A stretch of 64,000 nt of DNA from an uncultured Caulobacterales bacterium (GTDB lineage: Bacteria > Pseudomonadota > Alphaproteobacteria > Caulobacterales > Maricaulaceae). The stretch spans positions 40,969 through 104,968 of the forward strand of contig CALLBD010000003.1 of NCBI GenBank assembly GCA_938001915.1. The letters run 5' to 3'. This document shows positions 40,713-49,802 of the stretch, in pieces (the stretch's first letter is position 1; every line of letters begins with the position of its first letter). The position numbers and the translations under genes were made by a program. The notes under the pieces are model-generated. The model did no database searches. It was not told where the DNA came from and saw only the letters and a program-made list of their open reading frames with translations.

Positions 40713-42556
40713 TACTTGGGCGCGCGAGGTGGAAAACCAGCTGTTTTGTTCGAGCAAAAAAATGTCATAGCGCCCGACTTTGACAGTTGAATGGGCATTT
40801 GATCTTTATCCGCAGAGCCGATGATAAGGTCTCCATTTGTATTTACGGCAAAGCCTCGCGCCGAACGCGGCAAGACCCCAATATGATTTATCTGCGGCGT
40901 GGGTCCTGAAAGATTTAGCGTAAACGCAGAGATATCTGCCCCCGCCGGTCCCCATCTATCTATAATCCAAAATATTGGCGTTGATTGCCCAAGCTTTAGG
41001 GGTCGCCCTGGGAGTATAGCCATGGGATTTGAAAACTCGCCAATGGGCTCGAACTGCCCTGACTTATTGTCGTAATGCAAGAGGGTTCCGCCCTTAAGCG
41101 TGACCCGCGATTTAGCCGCAGCTAAATCATATCCCGCAAGCCAGCCCGTCGCGGTAGGATGTGCTGTTGTTAAGTGCTCTCGCGATAAGGCAACGCGGGC
41201 AGAGGTATCAGAAATCATCCAACCCGATTCAAAAAACGGCATTTGTGCCTGCATATCACCCAAATCAAATGGACGCACAGGGCATGGCTGATTGCGCTGC
41301 GGACCCGCACGAAGCTTCAGATAATGCTTCGCCGCCAGCGCGATCGGGGTCACAGGATGATTAGTCTGTTCTTGGATGAGCGCGCGATGGGAAGGTTTTG
41401 CCTTTTTAAGACCCGCTGAAACGGCCCGAATATCATTTGAGCGGATAAGGTCAGACACAACCTGCTGCTGCGCAGGGTGAGCGCCGTAATACTCTGCTAT
41501 GAGATCGCGGTTAATCCATTTTTCCGACTGAGCCACTTTCCAAATATGCGTCAAAGCGGGCTGCGCCTTCGTATTTTGCAAATAACTCAGATATTGATTT
41601 TGGGCGACAAAAGGCTGCCCTTCAACAAGCGCGGAAAAAGCCGCTAGCCGGCTAGGCGTGAGGTCAGGAAAAGGTCCGTCAGCGATGGTCAGGACAGCGT
41701 GCAAGCCGCTCGCCCGCGCGAGCACGGGTAGCTTGTCATCATCAGACATTTTGCGGGCAAATTGAAGATAAAACCCATCTGGCCGCGATTTATGCCGAGA
41801 CGCGAGCATATCACCAATCGCTCTGGCTTGTGCAGGCGTGTCAAGTCCTGCCATCTCCGCTAGTAATCCATTGAACGCTTTTGCCGGACTAGAGCGGTAG
41901 AGAGTCGTATAGGCCGCCGTCACAATCTCTCGCTGCCCACTCCCCAAAAGCGCAATAAACGCGTCTTCGCTCCCCGCCGCGTCTAGCCGATATAAATAGG
42001 GAGCCGCTTCGCGGATAGGGTCCTGGCTTAACGCCTGAAGCAAAACCTTCTGCACCCCACTGGATATCGGCGCGCGCTGCGCGGTGATGGGTAAACGGGT
42101 CAAAGCCTGACGTGCCTGTTCCCGCGTAGCAGGATTTGAATGCGCAAGGCTTTGCAACAATAAATCTCTCGACATGGGATGGCCGTCTTGCAGAAGCGGC
42201 ATGAGGGCTTCCGCCTTCTTTGGGCTCCATTTCTGAGCCACGCGTTGTCGCTCTATAGGCGTCAAAGGCCCTAAGGCTAAAATTAATTTGGCTATATCAG
42301 CATGGCCGTCTTTACTTTCCAAAAGCGAAAACAGTGCATGCCTTCCTATTGGGCCAAAGCGCCTAAATTCGGTCTCGAGAACATCAAAGTCAAATTCAGA
42401 CGCCGTATGACGGCTCACAATGTCTACGCAGGCGCGCAATGCGCTGCAAACAGTTTGCTCTTCGGGGGTTAATGTGCGGGCCTCAGTCACGGAGGCGCTT
42501 AGCCCCCAAAGGCCAACAGACACCACAACGGCTTGTATAAAGTTCAGGCGAGACAC
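40712..42556 (-). CDS. Secreted HEAT-like repeat protein of unknown function
   Basis: Probable GTG start at 42556 preceding signal peptide RLNFIQAVVVSVGLWGLSASVTEA; alpha-helical repeats. ORF track start is 42670. Confidence 0.6.
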   Translation of the reverse strand: MSRLNFIQAVVVSVGLWGLSASVTEARTLTPEEQTVCSALRACVDIVSRHTASEFDFDVLETEFRRFGPIGRHALFSLLESKDGHADIAKLILALGPLTPIERQRVAQKWSPKKAEALMPLLQDGHPMSRDLLLQSLAHSNPATREQARQALTRLPITAQRAPISSGVQKVLLQALSQDPIREAAPYLYRLDAAGSEDAFIALLGSGQREIVTAAYTTLYRSSPAKAFNGLLAEMAGLDTPAQARAIGDMLASRHKSRPDGFYLQFARKMSDDDKLPVLARASGLHAVLTIADGPFPDLTPSRLAAFSALVEGQPFVAQNQYLSYLQNTKAQPALTHIWKVAQSEKWINRDLIAEYYGAHPAQQQVVSDLIRSNDIRAVSAGLKKAKPSHRALIQEQTNHPVTPIALAAKHYLKLRAGPQRNQPCPVRPFDLGDMQAQMPFFESGWMISDTSARVALSREHLTTAHPTATGWLAGYDLAAAKSRVTLKGGTLLHYDNKSGQFEPIGEFSNPMAILPGRPLKLGQSTPIFWIIDRWGPAGADISAFTLNLSGPTPQINHIGVLPRSARGFAVNTNGDLIIGSADKDQMPIQLSKSGAMTFFCSNKTAGFPPRAPK

Positions 42557-42643
42557 CCCAAAGGCATAGGTGATGAAAGACCTGGCAACAAGCCATGGAA
42601 ACCGCTTTGTGCAGAGCGAGCAAATTAGAATCTCAGAAAATAC

Positions 42644-42687
42644 GGGCCCTGACGACGGGAAGATACTCACCCCGCTCGTCAGAGCCC
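42644..42687. repeat. Long imperfect palindrome/hairpin in intergenic region
   Basis: GGGC-c-CTGACGA-CGGG-aagatactcac-CCCG-c-TCGTCAG-a-GCCC (15 paired positions, two symmetrical single mismatches). Confidence 0.85.
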
Positions 42688-43045
42688 TAATTTATACTCG
42701 CCACAACACGCAAATTTGGCCTACCTCATGTCTCCACAAGGAGCGGTTTAGGTTTAACAATCCGTCGAAACGAGATGGTATCGTTTCATGAGTGGGACTA
42801 CCGGATTCCAAATCATGTCACACGAAGAACACTCCCACTGTTTCACAGTTGGATATATACAAAACTCAAACCATCGTATTGAAAACCCTAAGGTATTTCA
42901 AAATTTTTGCTGTCTTGAACCTGCATTTCATTCTCCGCTAGGAGTATGCCCAAGAGTTAGGTTATCGTCGCCATCCAAACACCAGACGATAGAGGGGTGA
43001 TTTGAATTTTTGTTGTGTAATCAAAGATTCTATCCAGAGATGTAA

Positions 43046-45658
43046 ATGAGACCCACAAAGATAATAATTCCCCCGCCCAGAAATTTTGAGACCTATGGGC
43101 CTTCCGAGCTCTTTCGGTTTTTCTTCCAAATTGGTCACTGGACAGAAGACAGTTTTAGCGAGGAGTTTCAAAACTATACTCGCGGGACACTTATTAGCAC
43201 GGTGACAATCAATAAGTGGAAAAATAAGAACGTCATCCCGACGCGTTACTCTGGGCAATTATTCAAAATGATTGAGACCATGTCGGAGCCGCCCATCGGC
43301 AAAGCGTGGATTAAAGCCTTCGAAACGGTTTGGGCCCTTCACGCCGCCGGCCGGTACGCCGATATAGAGTCAACCAGCGAGCGCGCGCCTTCGGACACAG
43401 TATGCAGGCAACATAGAAAGTGGATTCAACACCTCTACACGCAACCTATGGAAGGGCAGAGCTTTTCGACCGCAGATATTTATGTGCCGCTGCAATGTCT
43501 TAACGCATCAGAAGATAGTGGGGAAATTCTTGATGTGGAGGATGCTGCTCAGGCCCGTTCTAAAATGTGGACCTTCATTAGTGGGGGACCTGGATCGGGG
43601 AAATCTATCAGCGCCTTACGTTTGGCAAGATCATTTTGTGAAGGTGATGTTTTCCCAATTTACATCAGAGGCAAGCACGTCTCAGATATTGACATTGATG
43701 TCACGAATAGCACGCAATTTATCTTCGACTCCTTTTCTATCAAATCATTTTTAAAACAGTTTAGGGCCTCTTCCTTTGACAGCGCTTGTTTGATTTTGGA
43801 CGGGCTCGACGAAATAAATCAAATGTCAGGTGGTAGACACAATCGAGTCGCCCAGATTCTATCTAATTTGAAGCTTGAGCAAGCCGCCTGCGCCGCGCAT
43901 GGTAAATCTTTGCAATTCGTTGTATTCGGCCGTGAGCCCCATATTGAATATGCAGCGAGCCTTGTTCAGGATAGTCAGTCTCAGCATTTGACCTTACTAT
44001 CCCTTGATGGCTCACACCCCAGCAAAGAGAAGCTCAATGATTCCAAAACAGGGTCAGATTTACGGCCAATTTGGTGGGAAAAATATCTTGAGGCTACACA
44101 ACGAAATATAGACCCAACTCTACCCGATTTTTTATGTTTAGAATATGATGATTTTTCAAGCTTTGGACTTAACCCCCTCCTTAGCTTTCTGATGTGTCAA
44201 ACGGCATTTGAGCACGCCCAAGATAGCGCGTTCGTAAAATCACCACATGTCAAATTACAACATGAATACATCAACGCCTTCACATATAGATCCAATAAAA
44301 ATGAAATTTACAACTCCATTGTCCAACACATGGCGGGGTCTTTAAGCCATATACTTACGCCCTCTAAGTTCCGCGCGGTCCTTCAACATATTGCGGTATC
44401 AATATGGCAGGCTGGTGACAATTTATCTGTGCCGATTAATCACATATACGACTCCCTTGAAGACGCTGACCAAAAAAGGAGTTTCAAGGCCTTAGGTCTG
44501 GACTCACGCACCCCAACACCACCGGATATTTTTGTCACCTCATTTTATTATCGCGTGACGCCACATGAAAACCAGCCGGAAAATATGAGGGTAGAATTCA
44601 CGGATGAAACATTTTCCGACTATTTAGTGAGTACATTTCTTTTCGATCGGTTTGTCGACTTACTGTCTGCTTTTAAGACAAATGAGAAAACCGAAGAGGC
44701 TTTGAGCGCCTGGGCTAGGGCGTCCAGTTCTGGAGCCCATACACCAAGCCTTGCGGGCTTCTGCCAAAAAGAGGCGATCTTACGCTACGATGACTTCGCG
44801 GACTTGAATTGGGATTTTGCACTAAAGATTATTCAGAGTCACTTATCCCCCCATCATTTTGGGGAAGGCAGCCTTAAGTCTCTCACCCAATTACAACACT
44901 CAAATAGCGTCTTATTTTTTATCTGGTCATGTTTGAATTTGGAGCGATACAAACGGCGCGATACGCATTTTGATATCATCGGAAATACTCAGGATTTCGA
45001 TATAAATACCCTTAGGGTGTTTCAACCCCCTCACTCGGCGTCTCACCAATCGAGCCCTTTCAATAAACACGCCGCAAACCACCACAGCTTTTTATCCTTT
45101 TCGCTATCGGGGCAAAAAGTCTCCGCGGGCGACTTGCGCCAGTTTAACTTCCGCCAGGGGCATATGGAGCATGCAATCTACATAGATACGAACTTTGCTA
45201 TGACCTATTGGAGCCATGTTAAGGTAAGTGACAGTCAATTTAGTCGAGCCACTTTCCAACAAGCCATTATCCATAAATTGCGTGTTTTAAAATCAGACTT
45301 CAAAAATTGCTTATTTCAGGGCTCGCGATTTGAAGGGGCCCTGTTTAACACTTGTCAAATGCGCGACGTTTTCTTTTCTCAATGCCATTTCTCGGAGGTC
45401 GAATTTATGGCCCCTCAATTCGAAAACGTAATTTTCGACCGATGTGTGTTTTCAGATGTTAGTTTTTCTCAGCTTGACGATAGAATCGGTCTTACCGGCG
45501 CGAAGTTTCGATATTGCACATTTCTAGATATGGAAGCTAACATTGAAAAAATCCCTATAGATAATCTGATTGGGACAATTCAGAAAAACCCAGATGGAAC
45601 CACGCCTATTGCCCTGAAAACATCGAAAATTGGGACAGGGTTACAGAAATTTTTATAA
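43046..45658 (+). CDS. NACHT/STAND-like P-loop NTPase with C-terminal pentapeptide-repeat domain
   Basis: Walker A FISGGPGSGKSISALRLA, Walker B ACLILDGLDEIN, FVVFGREP, LNPLLSFLMC; C-terminal FKNCLFQGSRFEGALFNTCQMRDVFFSQCHFSEVEFMAPQFENVIFDRCVFSDVSF. Confidence 0.8.
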   Translation: MRPTKIIIPPPRNFETYGPSELFRFFFQIGHWTEDSFSEEFQNYTRGTLISTVTINKWKNKNVIPTRYSGQLFKMIETMSEPPIGKAWIKAFETVWALHAAGRYADIESTSERAPSDTVCRQHRKWIQHLYTQPMEGQSFSTADIYVPLQCLNASEDSGEILDVEDAAQARSKMWTFISGGPGSGKSISALRLARSFCEGDVFPIYIRGKHVSDIDIDVTNSTQFIFDSFSIKSFLKQFRASSFDSACLILDGLDEINQMSGGRHNRVAQILSNLKLEQAACAAHGKSLQFVVFGREPHIEYAASLVQDSQSQHLTLLSLDGSHPSKEKLNDSKTGSDLRPIWWEKYLEATQRNIDPTLPDFLCLEYDDFSSFGLNPLLSFLMCQTAFEHAQDSAFVKSPHVKLQHEYINAFTYRSNKNEIYNSIVQHMAGSLSHILTPSKFRAVLQHIAVSIWQAGDNLSVPINHIYDSLEDADQKRSFKALGLDSRTPTPPDIFVTSFYYRVTPHENQPENMRVEFTDETFSDYLVSTFLFDRFVDLLSAFKTNEKTEEALSAWARASSSGAHTPSLAGFCQKEAILRYDDFADLNWDFALKIIQSHLSPHHFGEGSLKSLTQLQHSNSVLFFIWSCLNLERYKRRDTHFDIIGNTQDFDINTLRVFQPPHSASHQSSPFNKHAANHHSFLSFSLSGQKVSAGDLRQFNFRQGHMEHAIYIDTNFAMTYWSHVKVSDSQFSRATFQQAIIHKLRVLKSDFKNCLFQGSRFEGALFNTCQMRDVFFSQCHFSEVEFMAPQFENVIFDRCVFSDVSFSQLDDRIGLTGAKFRYCTFLDMEANIEKIPIDNLIGTIQKNPDGTTPIALKTSKIGTGLQKFL

Positions 45659-45746
45659 TATTTTCAGAACCCTAATACGCAAACACATCTATTAGTTTAT
45701 AGTGAGTTAATGGCGTCTTTTCCGCTTCCGCGTGTAAGCGGAGTTC

Positions 45747-45878
45747 ATGAAAACATCCCAGAAACCCAATTTTAAATCAAAATCCCCTTCCTTAAAACGC
45801 CTGATCTTTCATGCGCTATTTGGTAGAAAACGCGTGTCTTTCTGCACGCCTATTGCTCTTGCGTCACGCCGCAAATGA
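45747..45878 (+). CDS. Small basic ORF (43 aa) MKTSQKPNFKSKSPSLKRLIFHALFGRKRVSFCTPIALASRRK, translationally coupled to the PLP gene
   Basis: Manually translated; TGA 45876-45878 overlaps the ATG 45875-45877 of the next gene; below the track's ORF length cutoff. Confidence 0.55.
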   Translation: MKTSQKPNFKSKSPSLKRLIFHALFGRKRVSFCTPIALASRRK

Positions 45879-47116
45879 CCCGCCTTCATTCAAGCCAGAA
45901 GATTAGGCGACGGGATGTTTTTGCGTTTGCCAGATTAGCTATACGCCCGCTTTTAAGCTTGACGGCTATCGCCCTCTTCACACCGAAACGCACGCGGCAA
46001 ATGGCAGACCTTTTTGCGGAACTTTACTCTCGGCTCTGGGATTGTGCCGAGCATTCAATTTCTCACCAAGGGTTTACCTTGCCATCTGCCCTTGGCGATG
46101 ATCCAGTCCACCGAGTCAATGAACACCTTAAACAACTTTATGGAAGTCAATTTGCAAGTCTTTCAATGGGGGGGTCTTCCGGCGCAATGTTAGCTTTATT
46201 GACCGCCGTCCTACCCAAATTAAATCCTAACCGAGAGTTTATCCTTTTCGACGACGCTTGCCACCAAAGCACAATTGGCGGTCTGATATTTGGGCGATGG
46301 AAAGCCATTCGTTTGCCAAGAGAAAATTGTGAGAGCCGCCAAACTATATATCCGGTTAAATTTGAAGCCCTAAAAGCGCGTATTGAAAAATACGGTCCTG
46401 AAAATTTTGCGGCAATAATATTGGTCCTTCCGTCTTACGATGGGTTTCGGTCTCCCTCGGAGGATCAAAGAATTTACCAATATGCGCGGAACTTAGGTAT
46501 TCCTGTGATTGTTGATGGCGCCTGGGATGCATTGAGGTTTCACGGGCCTAAAGCCCAAACCCCGCCACTTTCCTCTATCTGCGACGTTTGGATTACGAGC
46601 CCCCATAAGCGCGGGCTAACCCCTTCAAGTCTTGGCTGCGTTCTCACAGATAATGAGAGCATAATCCGCCTCTGGGATGAGGCTATGGATTTAGGTTTTC
46701 GGTCCTCTAGTGTGTCTTTTGTAGAGATTATGATTGCAGAATATAGGCTGTCGCAAATTCTAGCTGGCCGTTGGAAGAAAAATTTTGACGACGCCGACAG
46801 AGCCGCGAAAATATTGCGCGCCCGTATTAAAGACATTCATCCAGATCTGGAAATTACAACGGCCCCTCAGGTTCAGGCTGAAATCCATGACCCCACACAT
46901 TTATTGATTGGTACACAAAATATTCCAGATCTAGACGCGCGGGCTTGGGCCAATATTCTAGCAAATGATTTTGCGATCGATATCGAAAAAGCGACAAGGT
47001 CCTCTCTGCTACTTCTATGCGGTGACCCTATACATTTGAGGCATATCGACCAGATTATTGAAAGCTTTGGGGCCGCTCTAAAAATAGCTCTAGAGAGAAC
47101 AGCGAAGTACACATGA
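45875..47116 (+). CDS. PLP-dependent fold-type I enzyme, Orn/Lys/Arg decarboxylase/aminotransferase-like
   Basis: FDDACHQSTIGGL, IPVIVDGAWDALRFHG, SICDVWITSPHKRGLTPSSLGCVL (PLP Lys in SPHKR, cf. STHK of the OrnDC family). Confidence 0.8.
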   Translation: MTRLHSSQKIRRRDVFAFARLAIRPLLSLTAIALFTPKRTRQMADLFAELYSRLWDCAEHSISHQGFTLPSALGDDPVHRVNEHLKQLYGSQFASLSMGGSSGAMLALLTAVLPKLNPNREFILFDDACHQSTIGGLIFGRWKAIRLPRENCESRQTIYPVKFEALKARIEKYGPENFAAIILVLPSYDGFRSPSEDQRIYQYARNLGIPVIVDGAWDALRFHGPKAQTPPLSSICDVWITSPHKRGLTPSSLGCVLTDNESIIRLWDEAMDLGFRSSSVSFVEIMIAEYRLSQILAGRWKKNFDDADRAAKILRARIKDIHPDLEITTAPQVQAEIHDPTHLLIGTQNIPDLDARAWANILANDFAIDIEKATRSSLLLLCGDPIHLRHIDQIIESFGAALKIALERTAKYT

Positions 47117-48777
47117 CACGCAAAACAGATGAATGCCTGCGGCCCTGGGACGCCTTTATCGCCCCAACTGAACGGATAGATTTAGCAAGAGCCTCTGGCC
47201 GAATTGCAGCCTCAACTATTCGGCAATATCCGCCGGGAATACCAGAAATCATACCAGGCACCCAATATTCTCCAGACGTCATCAAGTCTCTTGAGAGCGC
47301 CCATGCCGCTCAAGCTAAAATTATTGGCATCAACATGGCGGCGGATCGCAAGGTAGATGTTCTTAAAGACTTAGGGCGGCAGGCAGAAAAATTGGATATC
47401 CAAGTCTTTGAGTCTCGAAGTATAGACGGTTCAACATCGGATGAGATAGCCGATTTTTTTAGAACCTCTTTCAGCGCGGCGCCTTATTATCACTTCGCCT
47501 TTCATGAAAGTGAGCCCTTAGACTCTCTGCCCCCCACGCTCGATTTCGAAGCCTATGCGGTCAGCATCGCCCTCACCGACCCAGAAAAGCGAAAAACCTG
47601 CCAAGACGCTTTGCGAAGTGTGGCTTATGAAAAAGCGGTGCATGCCAATGCATCCGCTGATTTAAGTAGCATCATTCTGCCAAAAGGATTTCACCTTTGG
47701 ACCGATAAAGCCCTGTGCCGAAAACATATAAAGGACCGTCTTTCTGATCCCGGATATGTCACCCTTGTTCGGCATAAGGATACTGGAAAACTCTTGGGTT
47801 TGCTGCACTCAAGAATGGGAACGGTCAGAAGAATTTTTCAATCTGAGGAGTGGTCCGATCCCTTACTTTTCAGCACCTATAGTGATGCCAAGAAATTAGC
47901 GGATGCCAAACAGTTTTTCGAAAAAGTCGACTATCATTTTGGCCTAAAGCCAAACGACCCCATAATGACAATTTCGGCACAAGTTCTCGCTCCCGAAATT
48001 CAGGGCGGTGATGTATTTTATCAAATGATTAAACCTATGGCAGAGCTTATCAGTCCGCAGCACGCAGCCCTGCCCTTACTCAGCGAAATTTCTCTTCATG
48101 GCACTGCGCATGTATTGAACACGTCCTTTACGGATCGTATTGTTTTTGGCGTTCTCAAAAACACACACCCCCTGGTGTATTGTTCACAAATGAACCAAGC
48201 ACTTTTCCTTTTCACGAGCGAGAAAAAACATTGGCATCACGCCCTGAGAAAAGCTGCCCGCGAAAACCTAGAGTATCGCAAACAATATTTTATTTCCCAT
48301 CATACCGACAATAAGCATGTAAAAGTGCGGCCTAATGGTCCGCTAGGATTAGCTGTTTTTGCGATTAAGGACATCCCCGCAAAAACGCGTATTGCCGTTT
48401 TTAGAGGAGAAACCTATCGCTCAACCTCTGCTGTCAATTTACCCGAAATTATGCGAGACCACGCCATTCAAGTCGGACCGGAAGAATTTGTTTTTGGGTA
48501 TAAAGGCTTGGCACATTGCCTGTGTCATTCTTGTGACCCCAATTGCGGGATCAGAAATCTCACGGAGATTTTTACCATAAGAGACATTGCCGCAGGGGAG
48601 CAGCTATCATGGGACTACAGATGTTCAGAGAACTCAGACTGGGTTTTGGAAACCTGCCTTTGCGGTAGCGAAAGATGCACGGGTACAGTCAAGAATTTCG
48701 ACAGTCTTCCACGTGAAATAAAAGCAGAGTATCTCGCTAAATCCATGGTTTCCGAATGGATTAGAGAAAATATTTAG
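47113..48777 (+). CDS. SET-domain protein with GNAT-like upstream region
   Basis: C-terminal SET motifs GLAVFAIKDIPAKTRIAVFRGE…HCLCHSCDPNCGIR…IAAGEQLSWDYR plus post-SET CLCGSERCTG; upstream YVTLVRHKDTGKLLGLLHSRMGTVRR resembles GNAT. ATGA overlap with the PLP gene. Confidence 0.78.
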   Translation: MTRKTDECLRPWDAFIAPTERIDLARASGRIAASTIRQYPPGIPEIIPGTQYSPDVIKSLESAHAAQAKIIGINMAADRKVDVLKDLGRQAEKLDIQVFESRSIDGSTSDEIADFFRTSFSAAPYYHFAFHESEPLDSLPPTLDFEAYAVSIALTDPEKRKTCQDALRSVAYEKAVHANASADLSSIILPKGFHLWTDKALCRKHIKDRLSDPGYVTLVRHKDTGKLLGLLHSRMGTVRRIFQSEEWSDPLLFSTYSDAKKLADAKQFFEKVDYHFGLKPNDPIMTISAQVLAPEIQGGDVFYQMIKPMAELISPQHAALPLLSEISLHGTAHVLNTSFTDRIVFGVLKNTHPLVYCSQMNQALFLFTSEKKHWHHALRKAARENLEYRKQYFISHHTDNKHVKVRPNGPLGLAVFAIKDIPAKTRIAVFRGETYRSTSAVNLPEIMRDHAIQVGPEEFVFGYKGLAHCLCHSCDPNCGIRNLTEIFTIRDIAAGEQLSWDYRCSENSDWVLETCLCGSERCTGTVKNFDSLPREIKAEYLAKSMVSEWIRENI

Positions 48778-48778
48778 A

Positions 48779-49669
48779 TCAAGAGGGCATGCCAACCAGT
48801 TCTGCCGTGTGATCTCCTAAGAGGCTCAGAAAACTATAATGTTGGTCTAATAAACGCGTGGGTGTATTGCGCGTTGGGTCAGTTTTCACACCGAGTTTAA
48901 GAATTGTTTTATCGCGGACCATGGCTAAATCCTCTTTTAGCGTGCTAGCTGTGATGCCCAAATCCTTGGCCTGTTGTTCAAAGCTCTGCAAAGGCGAGTT
49001 TATATATTTTCGGAGATTTAGCAGACGGCTCTCGGTTAGCCCTGATAACAAGAAAAACAACTTCTTCAATCTCAACTCATCAAAAACACCCGAACGATAG
49101 AACCACGCCAAAGCAAAGGGGAAGGAGGCTAATTCAATTTTTATATGATCAAATGAAACCCAATTCACATTGTTTTTGTCCCCCATATAGTCGAAGGATA
49201 AAAATGTGCTTTCATGGCCCGGGTTTAGAAACCCAACTGACATCGAGTGATAAATTCCAAATTTCAGACAGTGATTAATGAAAAAAGGAAAGTCTTCTAC
49301 CCGCTCGGCTCGACAAATATGCGTATAATTCAAAGCGCGTCCTGGGTTCGCATAAACCACGGGCGAGAGCGTATCCAAATGGGCATTGTGCATATAGCTG
49401 ATCAAACATTCCTCTGGTAAATTCCAAAGAACAGTTTGAATATCAGGGGCCAGGCCTTTTTCGCTCAGCTTAATCTGACTTGTTGTGCAAAACTCATAGG
49501 TAAAATCTGGAAAAATATCTTCAAATACGCGGTTTTGAAATGCCGAAAACGCCAAATCGCCCTCTTTAGATACAGGCGTGACTTTCGCCATATGGAAAAT
49601 TTCTTCAAGGGAGTCAGATGCCAGAAGCCTCTTTATCGAATTTTTATACTGACGCGAAATCCCAGCCAT
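48779..49669 (-). CDS. LuxR-type regulator (divergent autoinducer-binding-like domain plus HTH)
   Basis: C-terminal LTESRLLNLRKYINSPLQSFEQQAKDLGITASTLKEDLAMVRDKTILKLGVK matches the LuxR HTH spacing; about 170-aa N-terminal domain like the autoinducer-binding fold. Confidence 0.65.
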   Translation of the reverse strand: MAGISRQYKNSIKRLLASDSLEEIFHMAKVTPVSKEGDLAFSAFQNRVFEDIFPDFTYEFCTTSQIKLSEKGLAPDIQTVLWNLPEECLISYMHNAHLDTLSPVVYANPGRALNYTHICRAERVEDFPFFINHCLKFGIYHSMSVGFLNPGHESTFLSFDYMGDKNNVNWVSFDHIKIELASFPFALAWFYRSGVFDELRLKKLFFLLSGLTESRLLNLRKYINSPLQSFEQQAKDLGITASTLKEDLAMVRDKTILKLGVKTDPTRNTPTRLLDQHYSFLSLLGDHTAELVGMPS

Positions 49670-49685
49670 TTCATTCCTAAGGTCG

Positions 49686-49698
49686 ACACATAATGTGT
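49686..49698. promoter_or_regulatory. Palindrome ACACATAATGTGT upstream of the LuxR-type gene
   Basis: Perfect 6-1-6 inverted repeat 17 bp upstream of the ATG at 49669; direct repeats TATCACACA at 49715 and 49741 lie further upstream. Confidence 0.6.
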
Positions 49699-49802
49699 TG
49701 TTTTATTGAGCTAATATCACACAATAGCCGTGGGGTTCAGTATCACACAGCCGCAAGACAATAGGAAGTCAGTAAAGTCAGTTTCGAAGAAATTCACCGT
49801 TC

